NCBI GenBank assembly: GCA_947484275.1
Contig: CANKOY010000007.1
Location: 24,493 to 88,492, forward strand
Length of the DNA: 64,000 bases
Direction of reading: 5' to 3'
Source of the DNA: Planctomycetota bacterium
Lineage (GTDB): Bacteria > Planctomycetota > UBA1135 > GCA-002686595
The position numbers were made by a program, and so were the translations under genes. This document shows positions 57,646 through 64,000 of the stretch, piece after piece. The notes below the pieces were generated by a model that worked only from the letters and a program-made list of their open reading frames with translations, was not told the DNA's origin and made no database searches. Position 1 is the stretch's first letter, and each line of letters starts with the position of its first letter.

Positions 57646-58442
57646 ACCGCGGCGGGCGCGTTGCGCTGATCACGGGGGCGTCGTCGGGAATCGGCGCGGC
57701 CGTTGCGCGACAGGCGGCCACGTCCGGCTACCGCGTAGTGCTTCTCGCGCGTCGGGCGCAGGAGTTGGAGCGCGTGAGAGGCTCCATGGAACGCAGCGAC
57801 CAACATTTGACGGTCGTCTGCGACGTGGCCGACGAAAAGTCCGTGGAGCGCGCCTGCGAGATCGTCGGCCAGCGCTTCGGGCACCTTGACCTCTTGGTCA
57901 ACAACGCGGGCAGCGGCTACCGCGCACCGGTGCAGGAATTTGACGCAGCGCTCGCTCGCCGCGTACTCGACACCAACGTCGTCGGCGTGCTCCTGTGCGC
58001 AAAGCACGCGCTGCCACTTCTAAAACGCGGTCGCGACCCGGTCGTGGTCAACATCTCCAGTGTCGTCGGGCGCCACGCGGTCCCTGGCCAGGCGCTCTAC
58101 TCCGCCAGCAAGGCTGCGGTCTGCTCCATAGGCGAGGCGTTGCGCATCGAATGGGCCGCCCACGACATCGCGGTCTGCACTTTGAATCCCGGACTGACCT
58201 CCACGGGATTTTTCGGAGCCCAGGCAAACCCGGGGAAGCTTGACGATCCGTCGCTCGCGACGGCCCACGGTCCAGAGGAGGTTGCACGAGTTGTGCTCGA
58301 GCTCGACCGCCGCCCAAGACCGGAGGTGTTTCTGCGCCCCAAGTGGCGCTGGCTTGCGGCACTGAGGCTGATTTCGCCGCGCCGCGCCGAACGCATCTTC
58401 GCACGCCGCATCGGCGAACATTGGCGCGCTCCGCGGCGCTGA
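57642..58442 (+). CDS. Short-chain dehydrogenase/reductase
   Basis: A 266-residue classical SDR. The cofactor motif is ITGASSGIG, then LVNNAGSGY, the catalytic Ser in VNISSVVG and the YSASK motif with Tyr and Lys. Arg residues after the second strand (LLARRAQEL) favour NADP(H). The TTG start overlaps the TGA of the previous gene. The C-terminus has a basic tail (SPRRAERIFARRIGEHW). Substrate unknown. Confidence 0.88.
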   Translation: MNRGGRVALITGASSGIGAAVARQAATSGYRVVLLARRAQELERVRGSMERSDQHLTVVCDVADEKSVERACEIVGQRFGHLDLLVNNAGSGYRAPVQEFDAALARRVLDTNVVGVLLCAKHALPLLKRGRDPVVVNISSVVGRHAVPGQALYSASKAAVCSIGEALRIEWAAHDIAVCTLNPGLTSTGFFGAQANPGKLDDPSLATAHGPEEVARVVLELDRRPRPEVFLRPKWRWLAALRLISPRRAERIFARRIGEHWRAPRR

Positions 58443-58459
58443 GCGCGCCGAAGGGCAGC

Positions 58460-58732
58460 TCAGACTTTGCCCCACAGCATCAGTCCACCGATCGCGATAA
58501 AAGCGACGGCGCTGATGCGCTTCAAGACCGACTCGGGAACATAGCGCGTCAGCGCTGCGCCGAAAACCACCGCGAGCAACGTCACGAGACACAACGCGAG
58601 CGCCGCCCCCAGCATCACGGCCCAAGGCGCCTTCGTCTTTGAGACCATGCTGATCGCCACGAGCTGCGTCTTGTCGCCGAGCTCTGCCAGGAAGATCAAC
58701 CCGAAAGTACTAAGTGCGACTTGCCAGTTCAT
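58460..58732 (-). CDS. Half-size GDT1/UPF0016 family membrane protein
   Basis: A 90-residue protein from ATG 58732. The family signature E-x-G-D-K-T is present in LAELGDKTQLVAI, followed by two more TM segments (WAVMLGAALALCLVTLLAVVFG and ISAVAFIAIGGLMLWG). GDT1/MneA proteins transport Mn2+ or Ca2+ and usually contain two such repeats of about 90 residues. Here only one repeat is encoded, so the protein would have to dimerise. Convergent with the SDR gene, 17 bp apart. Confidence 0.85.
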   Translation of the reverse strand: MNWQVALSTFGLIFLAELGDKTQLVAISMVSKTKAPWAVMLGAALALCLVTLLAVVFGAALTRYVPESVLKRISAVAFIAIGGLMLWGKV

Positions 58733-58773
58733 GGAAGCAGCGTAGGCAGTCAGGCGGTTCCCTGCCAACGTCC

Positions 58774-58815
58774 GCGGCCCGTGAGCGAGCGCGTTGGCGC
58801 TCGCTCACGGGCCGC
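58774..58815. terminator. Perfect 19-bp stem-loop after the lectin gene
   Basis: GCGGCCCGTGAGCGAGCGC at 58774-58792 pairs perfectly with its complement at 58797-58815, with a 4-nt loop GTTG. It sits 34 bp past the stop of the minus-strand lectin gene and before the GDT1 gene on the same strand. No T-run follows on the minus strand, so the terminator call is by position and stem strength. Confidence 0.65.
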
Positions 58816-58849
58816 AGATGTTCGTGAAAAACGACCTGACTCGCCGGCG

Positions 58850-60193
58850 CTACGGCCCGACAGTGAACTCGAGTCCGTCACTCAACGTCGAGTTGTTCGG
58901 GAAGGCGAACCCGGGGTCGCGGCCCCATGTTTGGGCGTTCACCAACGTTCCCGGAAGTTGCAGGAAAGCCGCCGGCGATCCGCCCAGGCCGCCCAAGGCG
59001 AACGCGTTCATGTCCAGCGAGTACACGCCCGTGCAATCGCTCACCGGCGGAGCTGTTCCGCCGGAGTTGATCGGAACGGAGCGCTTGATCGGCGAGTTGA
59101 CGCAGCGCAGACCACCTTGGAAAGGAATCGCCACGCGGCCCCCGTCCGTGTAGAGCACCAATCCCGGCTTGGAATTGCGAACGTTCACGGTGTCGATCGA
59201 GAAGCCGCTGCCCGAGGTGGCGCTCGAGACGCCAAATGCGCCGATCGCCGGCGTGCACCCGAGGCTGTTCACCTTCGCGGTGCAGTACGTGGTCGCGGCC
59301 GCCCCAACTTCCACCACTCCGTGGATCTGGTTGTGGAAGCCAGTGGGATTGTCCGGCAAGTCATTCCACAGGGCATTCGGGTTGTTCTTGCGCATGCAGC
59401 CAAAGTCCTCGCCCGCGCCGGCGTTGTTGGGCTCGCCCGCATCCCAGTTCGTGTAGGTCACCGGTTCGCCGCTGACCCACACCCAATTGCCTTCGGACGC
59501 AACGTCGTTGAAGCCCGACCAAAGGTCGATGTCGACCGAGCCGAAATTGTGGAAGTTCGCGGTGATCCAATCGTGCTCGGCCTGATCGTTGACTGTCGTA
59601 AGGTGTCCGCCGAGCTCCACGGCGCGGGCCTCAGCCACGGTCCAAGAGGATTTGGCCAGCAGGTGGTAGACATGTCCGTTGGCCGGGTTGGTGGCCGTGG
59701 CCTGGATTGCCAGGGGAGCAATTGGGGCCACGGTGAACGTCCCCGTGCCGCCTGCCGCGCCCGGATAGACGCCGAGCCGAATGATGTACGTCTGACCCGC
59801 TATCGCAGTGAATTGCACCAGCGACTGCAGGCTGCAGGAGTCGTCGTTGCACGCGAGCACCGCCCCAGCGCAGGAGCCGTCGTAGATCGCCACCTTGGTG
59901 TCGACGGTCGTTTGCGCGCACGTGTCTAATTGGTAGGCGCCGCTAGTGGCCGGCACCCAGCTCCACCACACGTCCAGCTCGATCTGGTCCAGGCTGAAGA
60001 AGAGGCACAGGTTGTCCGGCGAGCCGTCGGTGGTCGCCAGCGTGTTGTCGAACACGAACGTGCCCGAGCCAGCGATCGGCTGTGCCGTCGCGCAGGTGTT
60101 GTCTCCCTGGGCGAAGGACGTGCTCGCCAATAGGGCCGACAGGAGCAGGGAAGAGAACACAGTGTTGAATACGGAGTCGCACACCATCCGCAA
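58850..60193 (-). CDS. Secreted C-type lectin domain protein
   Basis: A 447-residue protein with a clear signal peptide (cleavage likely after TSFA). Residues 30-155 form a beta-sandwich module with four cysteines ([18 protein letters not shown]). Residues 165-300 are a C-type lectin fold: [22 protein letters not shown], the calcium/sugar motif EPNN in NWDAGEPNN, and ALWNDLP. The C-terminal 140 residues start [11 protein letters not shown] and end with [12 protein letters not shown] and LEFTVGP, a module I associate with secreted planctomycete proteins. The EPN triplet usually favours mannose-type sugars. A cell-surface glycan-binding role is inferred. Confidence 0.85.
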   Translation of the reverse strand: MRMVCDSVFNTVFSSLLLSALLASTSFAQGDNTCATAQPIAGSGTFVFDNTLATTDGSPDNLCLFFSLDQIELDVWWSWVPATSGAYQLDTCAQTTVDTKVAIYDGSCAGAVLACNDDSCSLQSLVQFTAIAGQTYIIRLGVYPGAAGGTGTFTVAPIAPLAIQATATNPANGHVYHLLAKSSWTVAEARAVELGGHLTTVNDQAEHDWITANFHNFGSVDIDLWSGFNDVASEGNWVWVSGEPVTYTNWDAGEPNNAGAGEDFGCMRKNNPNALWNDLPDNPTGFHNQIHGVVEVGAAATTYCTAKVNSLGCTPAIGAFGVSSATSGSGFSIDTVNVRNSKPGLVLYTDGGRVAIPFQGGLRCVNSPIKRSVPINSGGTAPPVSDCTGVYSLDMNAFALGGLGGSPAAFLQLPGTLVNAQTWGRDPGFAFPNNSTLSDGLEFTVGP

Positions 60194-60533
60194 TTCTCAC
60201 CGCGTAACGTGCCGCACCAACAACCCATCCCATGGCCACGCGGTCACGCGCATCTCCCAGGGACCTACCCGCGCCTTACGCGTCGGACGAACGAGCGAGG
60301 CAAAGGTCCTAGTGCCAGCGGAGTCCGAAGTTGGGGTGCTTGCCTTCGCGCGATCGAAGCCAGGGTGCCAGCCCCCAGGAGGTGTCGAGTTGATGCCCTC
60401 GTGACGCGGCATTCGGACTGCCCGGGGGATCCCTGGAGGGATTCACTCTTGGTGCGGTACTACTTGATGGGAATCCTCCGGGTGGTGTGCGACTCCGTAA
60501 CGGCGGCCAGCGGCGGTAGACTGTGCTCCGCAC
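60194..60533. other. 340-bp divergent intergenic region
   Basis: This gap separates the minus-strand lectin gene from the plus-strand isomerase gene. I see no gene, hairpin or RNA motif in it. It should contain both promoters, but I cannot place them with confidence. Confidence 0.35.
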
Positions 60534-61391
60534 ATGTTTCGCCTCGCTTACAACACCAACGGGCTCGCGCACCATCGGCCCGAAGACGCACTCCGCGTTC
60601 TTGCGGACCTTGGCTACGGCGGGGTGGCGATCACCCCCGACGTCGGTGGACTGGACCTGTACGCCCTCGATCCGGGCCAGGTGGCGCGAGTGCGCCGGGT
60701 GGCCGAGGACCGGGGCCTGGAATTGGCGCTCGAGACTGGCGCGCGCTACCTGATGGACCCGTCGCGCAAGCACTTCCCCAGCCTGCTGGAGGAGCGCGCC
60801 GAGGACCGCGCCCGCCGCGTGGACTTCTACGTCCGCTCGATCGACCTGGCGGCAGACTTGGGCTCCGAACTGATCTCCCTGTGGGCCGGGGTCGCGCCCC
60901 GCGGGGCAGCGGACGGGATCCTCTGGCAGCGCTTGTGCGACGGTTTGCGGCCGGTGCTCGACCACGGCCGCGAGCGCGGAGTGCGCGTCAACCTGGAGCC
61001 CGAACCCGGCATGTTCATCGAGCGGCCCGCGGGCTACCGCGAGCTCGTCGAGCGCCTCGGGGACATGGGTCCTGAACTGGGCCTGACCCTCGATGTGGGC
61101 CACCTGATCGCCACCGGAGACCTGCCGGGCCCGCGCTCCATCTCGGAGCAGATCGCCGACCTTTCCGACTGCCTGGTGCACGTGCACCTCGACGACGCCC
61201 TGCCAGGAATTCATGAGCACCTGGCCTTCGGCGGCGGAGCGCTCGACCTGCGAGCCACCCTAATGGCCCTGTCTGAAATCGGTTACAGCGGCATGGCCGC
61301 AGTGGAGCTGTCGCGGGACAGCCACCGGGGGCCGGCCATGGCCGCCCAGAGCCTGGCGCAGATGCGCGCCGCTCTTGCTGACGAGACCTGA
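60534..61391 (+). CDS. Sugar phosphate isomerase/epimerase-like TIM barrel protein
   Basis: A 285-residue protein of the xylose-isomerase-like/AP-endonuclease-2 superfamily. Visible strand motifs are GGVAITPDVGG, LALETGARYL, VNLEPEPGMF (metal-ligand Glu), GLTLDVGHLIATGD (Asp and His), VHVHLDDA (His-x-His) and AAVELSRD (last Glu). The full set of metal ligands suggests an active enzyme. The substrate is not evident; neighbours give no pathway clue. Confidence 0.83.
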   Translation: MFRLAYNTNGLAHHRPEDALRVLADLGYGGVAITPDVGGLDLYALDPGQVARVRRVAEDRGLELALETGARYLMDPSRKHFPSLLEERAEDRARRVDFYVRSIDLAADLGSELISLWAGVAPRGAADGILWQRLCDGLRPVLDHGRERGVRVNLEPEPGMFIERPAGYRELVERLGDMGPELGLTLDVGHLIATGDLPGPRSISEQIADLSDCLVHVHLDDALPGIHEHLAFGGGALDLRATLMALSEIGYSGMAAVELSRDSHRGPAMAAQSLAQMRAALADET

Positions 61392-61492
61392 ACGGGCCCC
61401 GCACTTGCTTCGGGCTCCGGGGACACCCAGACTCGGCCTCAGAATTCGACGGTCCCCGTACGTCCCAGCCAGGAGCACAGGAGGTCTAACGC

Positions 61493-61717
61493 ATGGACGA
61501 CATCCCTGACGGCATGCATCTGTGCCCGACCCGCGTGGACGCACATGCGGCGCTTTTCGCCCACCTGGTAACCGTGCCGATGTGCCAGCAGCGCCAGCGC
61601 GATCACTACCACAAGTGTTTCACGTGCGTGCACAACAATGCCCAAGCCGGCGCGCGACGCATCGCCCCCGAGGTCCTGGCCCGTTTCGAAAACCCGCGCA
61701 AGCAGAGCGCCGGGTAG
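61493..61717 (+). CDS. Small Cys/His-containing protein
   Basis: A 74-residue protein with a strong AGGAGG ribosome site 8 nt before the ATG. Cysteines occur at positions 11, 31, 42 and 45, with nearby histidines in RDHYHKCFTCVHNN; the CxxC pair plus His suggest zinc binding. No leader, so cytoplasmic. I recognise no family. It lies 101 bp after the isomerase gene and is convergent with the LeuA/NifV-type gene. Confidence 0.65.
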   Translation: MDDIPDGMHLCPTRVDAHAALFAHLVTVPMCQQRQRDHYHKCFTCVHNNAQAGARRIAPEVLARFENPRKQSAG

Positions 61718-61745
61718 CGGCCGAGGCTGGTCCGCGCGACGCTGA

Positions 61746-62969
61746 CTACCCGCGCGCCGCAGCCAGAATCTCTTTGTCCGTCAACAGCCGCGGCGTGGCC
61801 TTGGCCAGTTGCAACACGCTGTCCACGGCGCCGTCCGACGCCTCCAGGCCGTGCTTTTCCAGGAACCAGATCACGTTCGACTTGCCGCTCATGGGGCCGA
61901 TCTTGATCACCTGCTCCAGCCCGACCATGTCGGCGGGCACGCCTGAGTAGACCCGGTTCGCCAGCCAGGCGTCGCCCTTCTTGAAGGCCTTGATCACCGC
62001 GGCGGCGTGGACCCCGGTTCCCGTTTCAAACGCGTCCGTGCCGAAGACGGGGTAGTTCGAGGGCAGGGGCACGCCGATCGCCTTGCTGGCGAGGCGCACG
62101 TAGTCCCCAAGGACAGCGAGGTCGTTGTCGATCCAGCCCAAGAGGCGCAGGTTGACGAGCAGGAGATCCATCTCGGTGTTGCCCGCGCGCTCGCCGACCC
62201 CGAGGGCCGTGGCGTGGATGCGGGTGGCCCCGGCTTCGAGGGCCGCCAGGGAATTCGCCAGGCCCATGCCGCGGTCGCGATGTCCGTGCCAGTCGACGCC
62301 GACGTCCACGCCCGATTCCTTGACGATGCCGCAGACGAAGCCCACCAGGGCGCGCACGCCGTCGGGCGTCGCGTGGCCGCAGGTGTCGCAGACACAGATG
62401 CGCTTGGCGCCGGCCTCGATCGCAGTCATGTACAGGGCGCGGACCTGGTCGGGATCGGCGCGGGTCGTGTCCTCGGTGACGAACATGCACGGCAGGCCGT
62501 TCTTGACCGCGAAGCCCACCGACTCGCGCACGAGCTTGAGCATCGTGTCGAACTCCCAGTTCTCGGCGTATTGGCGGATCGGCGAGGAGCCGATGAACGC
62601 GCAAACTTCCACCGGCTGACCCGTGGCCTGTGCCACGTCGACCACAGGCGCGATGTCGCCCACCAGGGTGCGACAGGCGACGTTGGCCTTGATCTTGAGG
62701 GGCGCCATTTCGCGCACCAGGCGCGTGATGTGCTCCCTGGCCCGCGCACCGGCGCCCGGCAGACCGACGTCGGCGGTCTGGATGCCCAGGCGCTCCATCA
62801 GGTGGATCAACTCGATTTTGGTCTCGAGCGACGGGTCGATTGCCGAGGGGCTCTGCAATCCGTCGCGCAGGGTCTCGTCGTCGAATTGAATCCCCGTCGG
62901 GCGTGCGGCGGCAGGCTTGCGGGTGGTGTTCCAGTCGTAGATCAGGCTCTGGCGGTCGATGGCGGTCAT
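61746..62969 (-). CDS. 2-isopropylmalate/homocitrate synthase family enzyme
   Basis: A 407-residue HMGL-like TIM-barrel protein. The motif DETLRDGLQSPS opens the barrel. DWHGHRDRGMGLAN supplies the metal-binding His pair, and GVGERAGNTEMDLLLVNLR follows. GTDAFETGTGVHAAAVIKA belongs to the subdomain after the barrel. The C-terminal regulatory domain of LeuA (about 120 residues) is missing, so length resembles homocitrate synthase (NifV) or a feedback-insensitive LeuA-like enzyme. The acyl-CoA and keto-acid substrates cannot be told from this. It is divergent from the aspartokinase gene. Confidence 0.82.
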   Translation of the reverse strand: MTAIDRQSLIYDWNTTRKPAAARPTGIQFDDETLRDGLQSPSAIDPSLETKIELIHLMERLGIQTADVGLPGAGARAREHITRLVREMAPLKIKANVACRTLVGDIAPVVDVAQATGQPVEVCAFIGSSPIRQYAENWEFDTMLKLVRESVGFAVKNGLPCMFVTEDTTRADPDQVRALYMTAIEAGAKRICVCDTCGHATPDGVRALVGFVCGIVKESGVDVGVDWHGHRDRGMGLANSLAALEAGATRIHATALGVGERAGNTEMDLLLVNLRLLGWIDNDLAVLGDYVRLASKAIGVPLPSNYPVFGTDAFETGTGVHAAAVIKAFKKGDAWLANRVYSGVPADMVGLEQVIKIGPMSGKSNVIWFLEKHGLEASDGAVDSVLQLAKATPRLLTDKEILAAARG

Positions 62970-63087
62970 GTTGTTTCGGGCCGTTGGTTTGGGCTATCTC
63001 CATGGTACGCAACTGGCCCGGCTTCACTGTGCGGGTTTTTCTGGCGCGCACTCCAGTGCGGCACGCGGTGGTAATCTGCGAGGCCCC

Positions 63088-64000
63088 ATGGCACCCATGA
63101 ATCCTGCGCCTGAACCACGCAGCCTGCCGCCGCTGGTGATGAAATTCGGCGGCGCGGCCCTGGCAGACGGCGCCGGAATTCGGCGCGTGGGGGCGATCCT
63201 GGCCGCGCGCGGAGGTCCGCGACCCGTGGTCGTGGTCAGCGCCGCGGCGGGCGTGACCGAGTTGTTGCTGCAAGTGGCGCAGGCCGCGGTCGAGGGCCGC
63301 TCGGAACTGGATCGCATTCGCATTCGCCATCGAACGCTGCTCAGTCAGTGCGGACTGGAGCAAGAGCTGCTCAACCGGCTGCTGGTTGAGATGGCGTCCG
63401 TGCTCGAAGGGATCCGCGCGCGAAACCAGATCTCGGCCGCAGAGCGCGACTTCGTGCTTTCGTTCGGCGAGCGCATGAGCGCGCGCGTCGTGGCCGCGGC
63501 ACTGCGCGCGGGCGGGAGCGCGGCGACGCCGGTCGACGCCTTCGATCTCGGCCTGCTCAGCGACTCCAATCACGGCTGCGCGAAGCCGCTTCCTGGCAAC
63601 AGCGCCGCGATCCGCCGCGCCCTCAGGGACGTTCCCGGCATACCGGTGGTCACAGGCTTCGTGGCGAAGGACACCGCGGGCAACTTGACCACGCTCGGCC
63701 GCAACGGCTCGGACCTGTCGGCCAGTCTCCTGGCCGAAGCCTGCGGCGCGCATGAAGTGCAGTTTTGGAAGGTCGTCGGCGGAGTCATGAGCGCGGATCC
63801 GACCATCGTCCCCGAAGCGCGCGGCATCGATCGCCTGAGCTACGGCGAAGCCGCGGAGTACGCCTTTCGCGGCGCTAACGTCCTGCATCCCTTGGCTCTC
63901 GAACCTCTCGAGCGCGCCGGAATTCCAGCGCGCGTGCTGTGTCTGACGGAACCCGATGCCCCGGGAACTTGGATCGGACCCGGAGCCTCGGTGGCCCGCG
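63088..64000 (+). CDS. Aspartokinase (3' end cut by window)
   Basis: The reading frame from ATG 63088 stays open to the window end, giving 304 codons; the gene is incomplete. The kinase domain starts at VMKFGGAALADG. Other family motifs are VVVVSAAAGVTELLL, FVLSFGERMSARVVAAAL, VVTGFVAKDTAGNLTTLGRNGSDLSASLLA and VGGVMSADPTIVPEAR, then RLSYGEAAEYAFRGANVLHP. The motif KFGG is followed by AA rather than the common TS/SS. The ACT domains, or a fused homoserine dehydrogenase, would lie past the edge. It makes aspartyl phosphate for Lys, Met, Thr and DAP. Confidence 0.92.
   Translation, partial: MAPMNPAPEPRSLPPLVMKFGGAALADGAGIRRVGAILAARGGPRPVVVVSAAAGVTELLLQVAQAAVEGRSELDRIRIRHRTLLSQCGLEQELLNRLLVEMASVLEGIRARNQISAAERDFVLSFGERMSARVVAAALRAGGSAATPVDAFDLGLLSDSNHGCAKPLPGNSAAIRRALRDVPGIPVVTGFVAKDTAGNLTTLGRNGSDLSASLLAEACGAHEVQFWKVVGGVMSADPTIVPEARGIDRLSYGEAAEYAFRGANVLHPLALEPLERAGIPARVLCLTEPDAPGTWIGPGASVAR

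Noticed and set aside
62026..63888. 620-codon minus-strand open frame across the LeuA/NifV-type gene and aspartokinase
   Set aside because: It overlaps two well-supported genes and its translation is Arg/Ala/Gly-rich without motifs.

Overview
This is a 64 kb, GC-rich, gene-dense bacterial chromosome segment that includes the probable replication-origin region. The gene set suggests a Gram-negative-type planctomycete or close relative. It has an LptD-like outer-membrane protein with KDO genes, a Tat component, bacillithiol biosynthesis genes, GspG-like domains outside a pilus context, and a secreted C-type lectin protein whose C-terminal module resembles ones I associate with Planctomycetota. 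The phylum assignment is inference. I see no rRNA, tRNA, CRISPR array, prophage or intact insertion sequence.

Left part (1-14.2 kb, mostly minus strand): yqeY and gyrA, a membrane M48 protease, a PHA-granule-type protein, dapF and rnhC form minus-strand groups, followed by a divergent Rieske protein. Next is a seven-gene minus-strand cluster: a Cys-rich secreted protein, a TolC-like outer-membrane factor, a membrane fusion protein, an ABC ATPase, two FtsX/MacB permeases and a Cys-rich lipoprotein. It looks like one complete tripartite exporter.

Middle-left (14.3-30.3 kb): a cystathionine beta-synthase-type enzyme with CBS domains, a short inverted-repeat element, HAD and SGNH hydrolases, a DUF72 protein and a DUF374 acyltransferase. 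Two large exported proteins follow: one with two GspG-like C-terminal modules and one degenerate peptidase-MA-like protein. Then come an anchored cyclophilin, parB with a perfect parS palindrome, a membrane protein, a metallophosphoesterase, an HPr-like domain fused to a long helical protein, and a sigma-70 factor with no canonical start codon.

Core (30.3-44.6 kb, all plus strand): hemW, pyrF, bshC, bshB1, parA, bshA and a cysteine desulfurase run almost without gaps. After them come dnaA, a 536-bp spacer with DnaA-box-like sites and an AT-rich patch (candidate oriC), dnaN, a DUF721/DciA gene and gyrB.

Envelope block (44.8-53.4 kb): a stand-alone GspE N-terminal-type protein, TatB/A, a 1681-residue protein that appears to join LptC-, LptA- and LptD-like parts, kdsC, kdsD, and a divergent site-2 protease coupled to scpA.

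Right part (54.4-64 kb): trxA; fmt, rsmB, a one-TM protein and an SDR in a tight run; a half-size GDT1 protein; the C-type lectin protein; a TIM-barrel isomerase; a small Cys protein; a LeuA/NifV-type synthase; and an aspartokinase cut by the window edge.

The most unusual item is the predicted one-piece LPS transport bridge at 45834-50879. Start codons are approximate where stated. All family names come from reading the translated sequences and were not checked by database search.
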